From Blastobasis lacticolella (Eukaryota; Arthropoda; Insecta; Lepidoptera; Blastobasidae): DNA of 64,000 nucleotides. The stretch covers positions 10,742,001 through 10,806,000 of the forward strand of contig LR990060.1 of assembly GCA_905147135.1 (NCBI GenBank), given 5' to 3'. Positions 44,873 to 56,164 of this stretch are shown piece by piece. A program made the translations under genes and the position numbers. The notes beneath the pieces were generated by a model. It did not search any database. It was not told where the DNA came from and worked only from the letters and a program-made list of their open reading frames with translations. Each line of letters starts with the position of its first letter. Position 1 is the first letter of the stretch.

Positions 44873-45383
44873 CACTGTCCAAACACTCCATGAAATAGAT
44901 GATCTAGAGGTTGCGAATTCCTTGCTTTGTGATATTGCTATACTAAAAAACCATTATACAGTTAGGAAAAATGATTTTACTCTAATTTCGCAAAATATAA
45001 GGAGTATATACAGTAACTTTGATGATTTCATAGTTAATCTATCTGAACTAAATTTTAATGCAGATGTAATAGCTCTAACCGAATGTAGATTAGACTATAA
45101 CAAATCGATACCGCAGCTCTCAAATTACCAAGCATATTACACCAAGGTACAACTGAACCAGAACGACGGAGTAGTTGTGTATGTGAAAAATACCTTAAAA
45201 CATGCTGTTAAAGAGGTTCAGCTAACACATGCATCCTGTCTACAGCTTGAGGTGGTAGATAGTATTATTTTATGCATTTATAGGTCACCGTCCAATTCCA
45301 ACGCAGAAACATTTATAGACTCGCTTAGTTTCCATCTCGATACCCTGGACTCCCAAAGAACACGTAACAAAAACTTATATTAA
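44865..45383 (+). pseudogene. Retrotransposon ORF2, endonuclease N-terminal part
   Basis: Starts MGDTVQTLHEIDDLEVANSL. Endonuclease (EEP family) blocks are visible: ISQNIRSIYSNFDDF, IALTECRL (catalytic Glu) and DGVVVYVKN, then CIYRSPSNSNAETF. The frame then ends at TAA 45381-45383, just where the catalytic GD-x-N block should be, and reading resumes in another frame (NINIKLKFN). A small deletion there is inferred. Confidence 0.75.
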
Positions 45384-46068
45384 CATAAATATAAAGCTAA
45401 AATTTAATGAACCTCAACAAGAACAAAAGAATAGAATTAGCTATTTAAACATGCTATCACTCTATGGTATACTACCAGGTCACGTAATACCTACCAGAGG
45501 GAAAAATTGTCTGGACCACCTTATGTTTAAGATTAACAAAACCAAAGTCATTGCGTCCATAGCTATTCTGTCCACCACCGTTACCGACCATTTTACAACA
45601 TTTCTATTGTTATCAAGGCATAAAGTCAGACCATCCGCAGCTAAAATTAAAACAACAATAAACTATGAAGAAGCCCATAACTCCCTCAAAAAGAAAAATC
45701 TCTCCAGACTACTGTTCTGTCAGGACCCTGTCATTGTGGTTGAAACCTTAATAAATGACTTAAACGAAACCTTGGGCAAATACAAAAAAGTTAGTACAAT
45801 ATCGAACAAATCTCGCACAATAAAGCCATGGATAACCCCTGGCATCTTGAGGTGCATTAGAAATAGAAATAACCTACAAAAGAAGGTACGTGCGAACCCA
45901 TTTGACGACATAATTAAAATGTACATGAGATACAGAAACTTCTGTAACAATTTGATTAAAAAACTTAAAAGAAATTATGAAAGGGACTTAATAGCCAAAT
46001 CTATAAATAACAGCAAGCTCTTATGGAAAAATATAAAAAAAAATTACGTATACCTCGCAAAACCCTAA
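45382..46068 (+). pseudogene. Retrotransposon ORF2, endonuclease end and linker (frame-shifted)
   Basis: Continues in the +1 frame: NMLSLYGILPGHVIPTRGKN, then LDHLMFKI, then TTVTDHFTTFLLL with the conserved D-H of the endonuclease end, then a basic linker (IKPWITPGILRCIRNRNNLQ) up to a run of nine A (about 46035-46043). There the frame shifts once more. Confidence 0.7.
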
Positions 46069-47752
46069 TGAAAACGCAGAATTAATAAATATTAAAGTGT
46101 CCCCCGTCGAATCAGCAGACTATGTAAATAAATATTTTGCAGAGGTAGGGAAACAACTATCCCAAGAAGTAAATAACTCCGCTAATGACGTGAAAAGGTA
46201 CCTTCAAAATTTACCAAACCAGTTCAATTCCTTTGTTTTGACACACACCAACCAGGATGAGGTTAGCGATATTCTGAAGAGTCTCAAGGTAAACAGTGCT
46301 CCTGGTTGGGATAATATTCCTACCGTGTTTCTGAAATTGGCCAAACAAGAAATAGTTCCCATCGTAGTTCACCTAGCGAATCTGTGTTTCGACTGGGGTA
46401 TCTTCCCTGATGCACTCAAGCAGTCGGTCATCACTCCAGTGTACAAGGATGGTGACAGGGACAGTGTCAGTAATTACAGGCCCATATCGGTTCTACCAGT
46501 GATTGCTAAAATCCTGGAAAAATTAATGAATGTCAGGCTGCTCAACTTCCTCAATAAATTCAACTTATTATCACCATCCCAGTTTGGTTTCAGGCGTGGC
46601 AAATCAACTGAAGATGCAGTTTCTGCTCTCAGCTCGTTGGTGGTTGAGCAGCTTGACAAACATAAAAAGTGTACGGCAGTGTTCCTGGACCTGAAAAAGG
46701 CCTTTGACACTGTATCTGTCCCGATCCTGGTGCATAAGTTGGAACGGCTTGGAATAAGAGGAATACCACTTTCACTATTCAAAAGTTACCTTAATAATAG
46801 ACAACAAAGAGTTAGGCTAGGAAATTACATAAGTGGTGACACGGTGGTATCTTACGGCGTGCCTCAGGGCAGTGTACTTGGGCCCACATTGTTTCTTGTA
46901 TATATTAATGATCTCTGCAGCTTAAATATAAACAATGCAAATATATTCGCCTATGCTGATGACACTGCACTAGTTTTTACTGGTGACACATGGAATGAGG
47001 TAAGGAATAAAGCTGAAACTGGCTTAAGACAGGTAGGTGCTTGGTTACGTAACAACTCCCTCACATTAAATGCTGCTAAGACCAACTATATATGTTTTAG
47101 CATTTACAACGATATACAACCCAGCGGAGATTTTAGCATAAAAATACATAGTTGCACAGCAGAAGCTGATAATATAAACTGTAACTGTCCCATCATCCAA
47201 AAGGTAGCACACACTAAGTACTTGGGCGTATGTCTTGACCAGCGGTTAACATGGTACCCACACCTCGAGCACGTCAGCAATAGAATCCGTAAATTAACAT
47301 GGATATTTAAGTCGTTGAGACATATTGTACCAAGAAACACTCATAATGCGGAACGCGACCTACTCAAAGAGATATATATTTCCTTGGTACAATCTGTCTT
47401 AGCTTACTGTATTTCAATATGGGGAGGCGCGACCAAAACTAGATTTCTAGCAGTTGAACGTGCTCAGCGTAATTTGATAAAAGTAATGTACTTCCAAACG
47501 AGGAGATTTCCTACTAAGTTACTTTATCAAAATTGTAAATTGTACTCAGTAAGAAAGCTTTATATTATGAACCTTATAATAAAAACACACAGAACATTAA
47601 AATATGACCCTAAAAACAAATTTAGAAGAAGGCGAGACATAGTAATAAAAACCCCCAGAGCAAATACCACCTTTGCATCCCGACAGTATACTATACGCTC
47701 AGCCTATCTGTACAACCTCATAAATAGAGCCCTAAACATTTATAAAAACTAA
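46049..47752 (+). CDS. Retrotransposon ORF2, reverse transcriptase
   Basis: An uninterrupted reverse transcriptase of about 567 residues. Motifs in order: NSAPGWDNIP, VITPVYKDGDRDSVSNYRPI, SQFGFRRGKSTEDAV, VFLDLKKAFDTV (first catalytic Asp), YGVPQGSVLGP (about 46853-46885), FAYADDTAL with the catalytic YADD (about 46946-46972), and the thumb region with KYLGVCLDQRLTW. The C-terminal part has VERAQRNLIKVMYFQTRRFP and no RNase H, as in CR1/jockey-group elements. Upstream it connects to the linker through a one-base frame shift in an A-run. Confidence 0.85.
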   Translation, partial: YTSQNPNENAELINIKVSPVESADYVNKYFAEVGKQLSQEVNNSANDVKRYLQNLPNQFNSFVLTHTNQDEVSDILKSLKVNSAPGWDNIPTVFLKLAKQEIVPIVVHLANLCFDWGIFPDALKQSVITPVYKDGDRDSVSNYRPISVLPVIAKILEKLMNVRLLNFLNKFNLLSPSQFGFRRGKSTEDAVSALSSLVVEQLDKHKKCTAVFLDLKKAFDTVSVPILVHKLERLGIRGIPLSLFKSYLNNRQQRVRLGNYISGDTVVSYGVPQGSVLGPTLFLVYINDLCSLNINNANIFAYADDTALVFTGDTWNEVRNKAETGLRQVGAWLRNNSLTLNAAKTNYICFSIYNDIQPSGDFSIKIHSCTAEADNINCNCPIIQKVAHTKYLGVCLDQRLTWYPHLEHVSNRIRKLTWIFKSLRHIVPRNTHNAERDLLKEIYISLVQSVLAYCISIWGGATKTRFLAVERAQRNLIKVMYFQTRRFPTKLLYQNCKLYSVRKLYIMNLIIKTHRTLKYDPKNKFRRRRDIVIKTPRANTTFASRQYTIRSAYLYNLINRALNIYKN

Positions 47753-47845
47753 TATGTGAGGTTAAGACAAGCTTAACGCAATGGCTAGAAGGCAAAGACT
47801 ATGATGCTATCGAGCCCTTGCTTGTGCAATAGGTGATGCTGTCCA

Positions 47846-47985
47846 CATGCACACACATACTCATCCACACACATACACACCCTCACACACACGCACACAC
47901 ACCCATACATACTCACCCACACACATACACCCTCACACATCCACATTTACACACACGCACACACACTCTCACACACACATATACA
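47846..47985 (+). repeat. CA-rich microsatellite in LINE 3' region
   Basis: Long imperfect CACACA tract with CATACA and CTCACA variants. Confidence 0.8.
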
Positions 47986-48263
47986 CAATGCACAAATACT
48001 TGCTTTTATGTTAAGCTTATTTTGAAGTAATTAATTAGGTATACATAGGTACTAAAATTTAGATATTGAGGAGCGGAGTCTTCTAACACAGGCTACTCAG
48101 CTTACAGGAAGACTCCAATCACAGTAGTTTTAAGGATATTGTTAAAAAGAAATAAATATTTTTCATTTTTTTCTCATTTTCATTGCCAGGGTTCGCTTTC
48201 GCTCCATCTGTAGCATCCTCATGTTCGTAAGCCGTAGACGCCAGGAGCATACTTATACCTGTA

Positions 48264-48514
48264 GAGCTCGTCTAGTCTAAAATGACGCGCCCCACTACTT
48301 AGTTAGTTGATTTCGATGTGTGAGTGCAAATATTGATAACGACACTTCATCTGTGTGGGGGCCAATGAACGACGCGTGCTCCTACGTTTGAATCTTACCG
48401 GCAACTGAATGACCAATTACAACGGCATTTGTATATGTATTGCGTCCATATTTTAAACTTGCTTGTGTGCGTTAATGCGATAGTGGGGCGCGTCATTTTA
48501 AATTAGACGAGCTT
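48264..48514 (-). mobile_element. TA-flanked MITE, family M1, copy 2
   Basis: 251 bp with TA on both sides (48262-48263, 48515-48516), reversed relative to copy 1. The terminal repeats read GAGCTCGTCTAGTCTAAAAT. Confidence 0.82.
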
Positions 48515-48637
48515 TACCTAAGTATAAAAACAAAACAAGAATTATAATGCGCGTATTGACGGCATCCCAGTCCATACAACACTTATGGTAGCAGGTAGGT
48601 AAGCTAACATTACGTATATATCTACTTACCTACTTCC

Positions 48638-48702
48638 TTTTTGCGCGGGGAATGCATTACGCACGGTAATGCTGTACGGTAATTTATTCCCCGCGTAAAA
48701 AA
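48638..48702. repeat. Inverted repeat (hairpin)
   Basis: TTTTTGCGCGGGGAATGCAT at the left pairs imperfectly with ATTTATTCCCCGCGTAAAAA at the right, around an 18-bp centre. Flanked by GC-rich, unassigned sequence to 48900 in which frames on both strands are open but not recognised. Confidence 0.6.
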
Positions 48703-49439
48703 GGGGTCTTATGAGAGCAGCCGAAGCCGTGTCGTCCACGTCACCTCCGGCCGGCAACAGGGCGGCCTTACATGGCCGACCCGCCATGCCCCTTTGTGGG
48801 GGATGGATGGGAATAGCCGGGAACGCCGAACGTTCATCCAAAAAAGGTAACCTGAGCACTGAGCAATGCAGGCAGCACCCGCCATTTCACTCATTTTCTG
48901 CGCCTGCGGAGCGGTGGCGCGTCTTTCGCTCCGCTGCCACCTTCTGCGAGATGTACTTACAATTAATTACCTACAGTTGGAAGAGCAAGAGCCGTGCCCA
49001 TAACCTCATTCAGGAGATGCTTTTCCTCCCAGCCTTTGCAGGTCGGGCACATTTGGGGCCCAATGAGGCCTCCTCTCTCCCGATATAAGTATCTATCTAC
49101 TACCGATACCGATATATCTACCAATCTAAAGAAGTTATGTCAAAGCCATTATAGGTATGACCCGTTAAGAAGTAAGTCATCTAATCACTGGGAATTTACG
49201 GTCGGTCGTAAACTGGCAGTAAAAAACACTTTTCACTTGAGGCTAGGGATGCCAAAATGTCGTTTTGCTTTGGATCGATTAGTCGCATCGTAATGGACAG
49301 CTACGAATCGATTCGATCGTACTGAGATACCTATTCTGTTGAGAATATCTTTAAAAAGTTTTGTAGGTGGGAAAAACATGGCACAAGTAACGAGATTAGA
49401 GTAGGTATCTTTTTTATATTTTTTCTTGTTTTGTTTATG

Positions 49440-49535
49440 TTTCTGTTTCATTATATTTTTTAAATTTCATTTTAAGAATTTTGTGCTGTGTGTTTGAGTG
49501 TAATAAATGTGTTTTACTTTACTTTACTTACTTTA
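49440..49535 (+). repeat. Non-LTR 3' end with TTTAC tail
   Basis: Second copy of 35455-35580 (TTTTGTGCTGTGTGTTTGAG). Confidence 0.55.
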
Positions 49536-49581
49536 AAAACAAAAAACAATATGTAGGTAATTATATTAATCAGCCCATCCG

Positions 49582-49800
49582 TATAAATAAATAATAAATA
49601 TGCTTTGACAAATTCACACCGCGCCATCTAGCCCCAAAGTAAGCAAATCTTGTGTTATGGGTGTTAGATTACGAATAAACTTCTTATACACTTTTTTTAA
49701 TAATACTACATCCAAACCCGAAACAGAAATGCCAATTCATCATTTCAATTTTCGCCCGAGAATCGAACCATGTTAACCAACTAAACCACTCAGGTCGTCA
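49582..49800 (-). mobile_element. tRNA-derived SINE, family D
   Basis: CACACCGCGCCATCTAGCCC and the B box GGTTCGATTCTCGGGC on minus. Part of the head is deleted. Confidence 0.7.
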
Positions 49801-50472
49801 AAATTGCCATAGCCGCAGCCTCCTTCATCTTACAGAGGCTGTCCATCCCATTGTTAAACGTAGGCCTCCGTCAAAGACCGCGATTGTTCCGGACTTATAC
49901 GATCTCCGGTATCCATCCGCACGCGGTCCGAGTCGGACCTCATGGTAGGCGCATCCCTTTAACCTGGAGCCCTCTCCTAGTAGCAGGAAAGTTCGTAAAT
50001 AATTTTATAGGCCTACGAACTGCTTATGACCTGAAGAGATACCTATACCTAAGTACGTAATATTTAAGGTACTTATAGCGAGTGGAGCCGATCCTTTCAA
50101 CGGTAGCGGATTAAAAAATGATTCCGATCAGGTACATATAGTGAGCTATATAAATGAGAAAGTCAGAGATTACTTATATGCAGATAGGCTAGGGGCCTGC
50201 TACATGCGACCGTTGCTTATTCTACAATTTATTGCAAAGTACGTTTCAATAGAAAAAAGAAGACAAAAGTAATGCACGATATTATATAGGTAAACGACAA
50301 CTTTAATCAACGACACAAAAATTTAAATAAATTGACTTATTTATATAAATATAAGAATATTCTTCTTTAAACAAGTACCTAAGTCAATTTATTTACATAT
50401 CTACCATTGTCGTGCTCTCCTTTCTTTGTCGTTCGAAACATATTTACTTTACTTACCATCTTAGGTGGTATC

Positions 50473-50727
50473 ATCATCACAGCCCGTAACAGTCCACTGC
50501 AGGACTTAGGGCCTCTCCCACGAAATGGGAGGTTATTGCCATAATCTCCACGCTTGGCAGGCGGGTTGGAGATCGCAGTGTTTAAATATAACAATGGAAA
50601 ATGCTGCTGCCCATTTTTCAGACTACGGAGACTCTTGATTTTTTGCCTCGAAAACATCAGTCGCCTTGTACGACACCCATGAGTGTAAGGGGTTGGTGCT
50701 ATTCTACTCTGCCGGACACCACACGAC
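50473..50727 (-). mobile_element. SINE-like element, family A
   Basis: Full-length copy starting ATCATCACAGCCCGTAACAG on plus and ending CCGGACACCACACGAC. The flanking word GGTATC is on both sides. Confidence 0.75.
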
Positions 50728-50876
50728 GGTATCTAGGTACCTTAAATCATCCATTATTATATTTGTGACCTTTACGACATAGATCTCCACTGCTAGACAG
50801 TTAGGTTTCATTGTACCTAGGTAAGATAGGTGGTGAGATGTCGTTCGTCGTGACATTTATTATTCACACCAACAAG

Positions 50877-51155
50877 ATCACTCAGATAAGATCGAGGAGG
50901 CTCGTCTGCGCTGGTTTAGTCACGTGTTGCGTAAGCCCCAGGGATACGTGGGAAATAGGTGCCTGAATCTGCCGGTATCAGGAAAGAGGCCCCGTGGGCG
51001 ACCCAAGAAGCGATGGATTGACATCGCTGAGTCGAATGGGAGAGCCAACGGCTTACGACGAGAAGATACCGAAGACCGGGCGAAGTGGAGAAGATTGAGT
51101 AGGAAAGCAGTCCCAGAGGCCGGGATAAGCGCTACGACGACGATGATGATGATGA
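50877..51155 (+). mobile_element. RTE-like LINE 3' end
   Basis: In frame: RWFSHVLRKPQGYVGNRCLN, then RPRGRPKKRWIDIAESNGRA, then DRAKWRRLSRKA, then an ACGACGATGATGATG tail. Plus-strand relative of 31080-31356. Confidence 0.7.
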
Positions 51156-51207
51156 TGACCTACAAGCATCCTACAAGTTTTACTTCCAACACGTACATAG
51201 GTAGGTA

Positions 51208-51458
51208 GAGCTCGTCTAATTTAAAATGACGCGCCCCACTATCGATTTAACGCACACAAGCAAGTTTAAAATATGGACGCAATACATATACAAATGCCGT
51301 TGTAATTGGTCATTCAGTTGCCGGTAAGATTCAAACGTTGGAGCACGCGCCGTTCATTGGCTCCCACACAGATGAAGTGTCGTTATTAATATTTGCACTC
51401 ACACATCGAAATCAACTGACTAAGTAGTGGGGCGCGTCATCTTAGACTAGACGAGCTC
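51208..51458 (+). mobile_element. TA-flanked MITE, family M1, copy 3
   Basis: 251 bp with TA on both sides (51206-51207, 51459-51460), and GAGCTC at both outer ends. Confidence 0.85.
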
Positions 51459-51730
51459 TACATCCTTCAAACCTGATTGTAACGTTCCTTAACGCTAGGT
51501 AATGTTCAGTTCCTTAACGCAAGGATTCAGCATTTAGGTAGGTTGTTATTTATCGCAGAGCTAGACGCAACCTTTTGTGACCTTAGTACTACTGACCTAC
51601 CTACAGCCCGTGCGTTTTATTTAGCAACAACATTTAGCTATAAGTTTTACGTTACCTTAAAGGTAGATTTGCCTTACGTACATTTTACTGCACACTCCCG
51701 AGTCGACGTAGGGCTTTAAACAATAATCAT

Positions 51731-52076
51731 CCGGTTGTGATCTCGCACACGAGGGCCCGCCTTGACCACGATCCAGGATTTGGCAGATCAGATAGTTAGG
51801 TACTGATAGTGGAGCGACCGCCGTCTCACCTCCGTGACCCTGCTGTCAGGGGAATCATACCAGATTGGATCACGGACAGGTACATTACACATTCAGTCGC
51901 CTGAATATGCAGAATTCATCACGATGTTTTCACTCACCATAAGAGCCTCTTTTAGAATTCAACTTATGTAGCTACATAACTCAGAAAAGAGTCATTGGTA
52001 CATGGCCGCTGTGGGATTCGAACCTGTACCTCTCGCTTACGAGTCGGATACCTTAACCACTCGGCCACCGACGCTC
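51731..52076 (-). mobile_element. tRNA-Ser-type SINE, family E
   Basis: The minus-strand head reads GAGCGTCGGTGGCCGAGTGG, TTAAGGTATCCGACTCG and GGTTCGAATCCCAC. These are an A box and B box in the spacing of a tRNA-Ser/Leu, and this copy has the most tRNA-like head in the window. Confidence 0.8.
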
Positions 52077-52292
52077 CAGGGTATATATTCAGCTATAAGG
52101 TTTATTTCACCTTAAAGGCAGGTAGGTAGGCCTTACGTATATTTTACTGCACACTTCCGAGTCAAAGTAAAGCTTTAGGCGATATTTGACACCACTACGA
52201 CTCCGGCCACTGAAAACCTATAAATACTTATAATAAATATGAACCCAAGATTGAACCATTGACCTCGTTTCCAAATACGTATTAATTATATT

Positions 52293-52539
52293 AATGGTTG
52301 TGTCCGGTAGAGTAGAATAGCACCAACCCCTTACACTCACGGGTGTCGTACAAGGCGACTAATCAAGTCTCCATTTTCTGGAAAATGGGCAGCAGCATTT
52401 TCCATTGTAATAGTTAAACAGTGCGATCTCCAGCCCGCCTGCCAAGCGTGGAGATTATAGCAATAACCTCCCCTTTCGTGGGAGAGGCCCTAAGTCCCGC
52501 AGTGGACTGTTACGGGCTGTGATGATGATGTGATGATGA
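52293..52539 (+). mobile_element. SINE-like element, family A
   Basis: 247 bp with an 11-bp duplication of one mismatch (52282-52292 TTAATTATATT; 52540-52550 TTAATCATATT). The 3' end is GGGCTGTGATGATGATGTGA. Confidence 0.82.
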
Positions 52540-52756
52540 TTAATCATATTGAGGTTGTAAAAATCTTTTATCGGATTTGGGTCCCGTTCATTATTAAGTT
52601 GTAAACGTAAAGACTTGTGTTGTATGAATACTTATCTACACCTAAAATACCTACCTAACGTAAACACCTTAATGATGGATTGTTTAATAATAAAGGTGCT
52701 TTTACCTACATTTATTCAAATATCGTGTAATAATCCAAATAGGTAAATAATTACCT

Positions 52757-53100
52757 TAGCGTTAATGTCCTGGCCGTGCTCTCGAGAACGAGGGCCCGGG
52801 GTCCGCCTTGACCATGATCCAGCATTTGACGATCAGGTAATTACAGTGGAGCGACTACCATCTGACCTCCGTGTCCCTGCTACCAGGGGAACCTGACCAT
52901 ATTAGATCATGGTTACAAATTCAGTTGCTTGAATTTGCAGATTTCAACACGATGTTTTCCCTCACCGTAAGAGCATCGGTTAGAATTCAACTAATGTACA
53001 TAATTCAGAAAAGAGTCATTGGTACACGGCCGTAGCGGGAATCGAACCCGGTACCTCTCGCTTACGAGTTGGACACTCAACCACCCGGCTACCGACGCTC
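52757..53100 (-). mobile_element. tRNA-Ser-type SINE, family E
   Basis: The head on minus reads GAGCGTCGGTAGCCGGGTGG and GGGTTCGATTCCCGC. The body ends AATTACCTGATCG near CATGGTCAAGGCGGACC. Confidence 0.78.
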
Positions 53101-54425
53101 CTAATATGTATGCTGCTCTTAATGTGTAATAATCCTAATACCTACTTAAAAAAGCTGTGAAATTGTTGAATTGTTGCTCAAAGCAATGATGTTGCAGTGA
53201 ATAATTTTCTATTAAATACCTTATACTTCCCGCCATTTTGTATCTAGAAGACCAAATTGATTACAATGTCGAACATTCGCAGCTCGATGACTTTGCCTAT
53301 GTCAAAGTGTGGCCAACATACACACTGGGTCATGACCTAATTCTATTTAAATTTTTTTCGTCCATTGCTTGTGCATTTACCTGACCTACTTTGATTCATG
53401 GACTATTGAACACTTTTTTCATAACTTATGAATTATGGGTTTCTAACAGAATGTAAAAAGAAAGGGTTATGAGATGAAAGACATCAATTAAGTTACACCA
53501 CATACTTTATATACAGACATACAGAACATTGATACAGGGCTTACAAATAATTAACATTTAGAAATTAACTACAAATTGAGATAACGTTCGGTCAAGTTAT
53601 TGATTTATATAAATTTCTGTAAAAAAAGATAATTAAGACAAATTTTGGACTGATAATAATATTAAAAAATACGTAATGCATATATGGACATTACAAACGT
53701 GTTTGAAACAAATTCAACAAATAAGTTGGATATGTATTTAATTTCCAAAACTTATGTATCCTATTTTTAATATTGGTTAAAAATCCCTTGTAATCTTAAA
53801 GTAACATACAAGAATCACAAGAAATTAAAATTTTCTTGGGGATATTATAAATTAATAGTCAATTAATTTTTAACAACATTATTATAATTTACGAAATAAT
53901 AAAAGAATTGAGTATAGGTTTAGCCAATATATTATGCACCTACTTCATTAATGGTACAAAAACAATTGAATTTGATTTATTGAAAAAAAAATGCATAAAG
54001 TATAATTAAAAGAAACGATAACTAAAACATGCTCGAAATTGGAATTATCATGAGAAGTATTTTTACAACATAAATAATTATTGAACATCAAAAACATTAT
54101 TTTATATTAACGTAATCATTAAATAAATTACATTACTAAATTAGCAACAACATTTAGATACAAGGTTTATCTTACTTTTATTTTATAATTTTTAATATTG
54201 TCCGTAAGACTGTGGTACAAAACTGTATGTTTAGTAGGTAATTTTTTTTTTAGGAACGATATCACTACTGTGGATATACTCATACAATTAAACTGCATAA
54301 CTTTAAAGTTATGAAGTTTAGATTAATCATTAAGACGATTGTAAATCCACTTATTTAGAAGCTCACAACGCCTACCTATTATAAAGTTCAGTTCTGTTTA
54401 GATTATATTAATATATAGGTTATTC
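53101..54425. other. AT-rich stretch, no gene
   Basis: Very AT-rich, low in repeats. Could be a distal part of a non-coding transcript, but nothing supports a call. Confidence 0.35.
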
Positions 54426-54728
54426 CTGATTGCACTAAACTTACGCGACGCTTAAGTTGCCTACTTAGGATGTTCCTGAAAACGTAGGCGTCACAAATTC
54501 GGTGTAATAAAGTTAAGAGGGACTCAGCGAGTTTCGTTTTTGCCTAAGGTTGGTGATTGATGCAACTCTTTTCTTGTTTGGTATATCTGACATCGACTTA
54601 GGCGCATAAGCGTATGACGCGGGGGAGGGGGGATCTTGGGTATACTGATATGACTCCCCCTCCCAAAGAAAAGGATGCTGTATACGCCACTGCTTAGGTG
54701 TCGCCTATAGTTTAGTGTGCAATCGGGC
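54426..54728. mobile_element. MITE, type M3
   Basis: Imperfect ~35-bp terminal inverted repeats: left CCTGATTGCACTAAACTTAC, right complement of GCCTATAGTTTAGTGTGCAA. No clear target duplication. A second inverted pair of G-rich/C-rich words lies inside (54620-54665). Confidence 0.6.
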
Positions 54729-55040
54729 ATTATTTAGTTTTTTTTTCACAAAATTGACTTACGACCATACCATAAATAAGTATACATACCATAAACTATA
54801 TACATGTTTTTGATTAATACACGGTTATTAACATTAGAAGTGACGTGAGCAATGGACGTCTTTACAATCAGCTGATTTGAAATCATATAAATATAATTTA
54901 TACTCTAGAAGTCAGTAAAATGAGTCTTGAGTAATAAATAATCAAAACTGATAGCGTTAATTGACGTTTTACTGACTCGCAAGTATAAATCAAGAGTACA
55001 GTGCGACAAACGTATCTGACCCGATGTCATTGTTATTGAT

Positions 55041-55085
55041 AAGATAGCATTTCACTTTTGAAATGCAAAAGTGAAATGCTATCTT
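55041..55085. repeat. Perfect 20-bp hairpin, 5-nt loop
   Basis: AAGATAGCATTTCACTTTTG, loop AAATG, then the exact reverse complement. It stands between a MITE M2-like end (55004-55025, CAGTGCGACAAAC) and an RTE 3' fragment (55086-55150). Confidence 0.85.
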
Positions 55086-55150
55086 GATCCGGAGGCGATC
55101 TCTGGTGCCAAGATCCACTTTGGTTCGCTGAGCCAGCGCAGTAAGTAACA
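55086..55150 (+). mobile_element. RTE-like 3' end fragment
   Basis: GCCAAGATCCACTTTGG followed by TTCGCTGAGCCAGCGCAGTA and AGTAAC, as at 60460-60501. Confidence 0.6.
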
Positions 55151-56003
55151 GTTAGTCTAGTTTTGGCAACTGAGTCAGATTAAGCCATCTACATACGACA
55201 CTGCGGCAGAACCCATCTAGGCGGCAGCTAGACAGTTGATCCTTATGCAGTATAAAATGAAGTGGTTATTCAGATGCGCGGACGAGCCGAGCTTGGTTGG
55301 ACGTCCGACCACGCCCCCGCTTCCGGAAAGTAGCTTTGTTTTATACAGAGTAAGGATTAGTATCAACTATCTAACTACCGCCTAGATTGGCCCTGCCGTG
55401 CTTTGAGAGCGATTCTCCCGCTAGCTATGTCCTACTTTTAATAAGTGACACCAAACCCTGGTTGGTCCCCCCGCGCTAGTGTTACGCAGTGTGGCCAAGA
55501 ACAATCGTGGTCGCCATTCGAGGGCATATTAACACCAGCTCTATATGCAATGTTCCTTGTTCCCAGCCCATATTACAGGCATCGGCGGTAAATACCGCTA
55601 GGCTAGTTCGGCTTTGTCTTGTCGTGGAGGGAAGAATGGAGGGTACTCGACCGCGCAGAAGATAACCCATGCGAAGGACCGACCAGATAAAATCTGCTTT
55701 GGGCGGGCGCGTGCCTGAGTGTACCAGGAAGACGGCTCGGTCAAGATGTCAGGAAATCGTGAAAAGTGACATCCTCCTACAAATCATAGCGACTACGATC
55801 GCCGATCGCAAGAGCGTCCAGACTAAGATGAAGCTCGAATTCGCAGAGAATCGTCTGTAGCATGTGAGAAAATACGAAGACCAAATCAGCTGATGTGTAA
55901 TATTTACCACCTTGTACGGTAAATCTGAATTTAACATAGACACATTCTAATTATGGAAAGTTGCGCCGAGTAAACACATTATACTCTAGGAAGCCTTTTT
56001 ATG
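55151..56003. other. Unassigned stretch with a protein-like small frame
   Basis: A plus-strand frame at 55669-55860 ends CQEIVKSDILLQIIATTIAD, then RKSVQTKMKLEFAENRL and stop, which reads like a real amphipathic helix but matches no family that I know. It might be a gene relic. The rest is unassigned. Confidence 0.25.
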
Positions 56004-56164
56004 GCCGTTTTCACAAAACTTAGGAAACGCCTAAGTTCCATCTTAACTAGTTTCAAACTTAGGAATCGTCCAAGTTTAAATTTAAACTAGTTTTTAGCCA
56101 ATCAGCTAGGTCCAAATTGAGATAAGAAAGAACTTAGGCGCCTCCTAAGTTTAGTGAAAACGGC
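56004..56164. mobile_element. Short MITE with 34-bp inverted ends
   Basis: GCCGTTTTCACAAAACTTAG at the left and the complement of CTAAGTTTAGTGAAAACGGC at the right. It shares CTTAGGCG-type palindromic words with the M3 element at 54426. Confidence 0.75.

Larger units (their letters stand above)
43090..48175 (+). mobile_element. Near full-length non-LTR retrotransposon (CR1/jockey group)
   Basis: Organisation from left to right: a 5' region with TTTGACGTTGACAGT twice, ORF1 (43370-44281, one internal stop), an in-frame open extension to 44872, ORF2 endonuclease (from 44865), reverse transcriptase (to 47752), and a 3' region with a CA-rich microsatellite (47846-47985) and AAATAAAT near 48150. 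There is no RNase H domain. The exact ends and target duplication were not found. Three disabling changes are visible, so the copy is recent but probably dead. The clade is not certain. Confidence 0.8.

Noticed and set aside
47833..48030. His/Thr-rich small frame
   Set aside because: Translation of the CA-rich microsatellite.
52010..52076. tRNA-Ser-like sequence on minus with A and B boxes
   Set aside because: Continuous with the family E body, which recurs at 37428, 52757 and 61214. A SINE head, not a functional tRNA gene.
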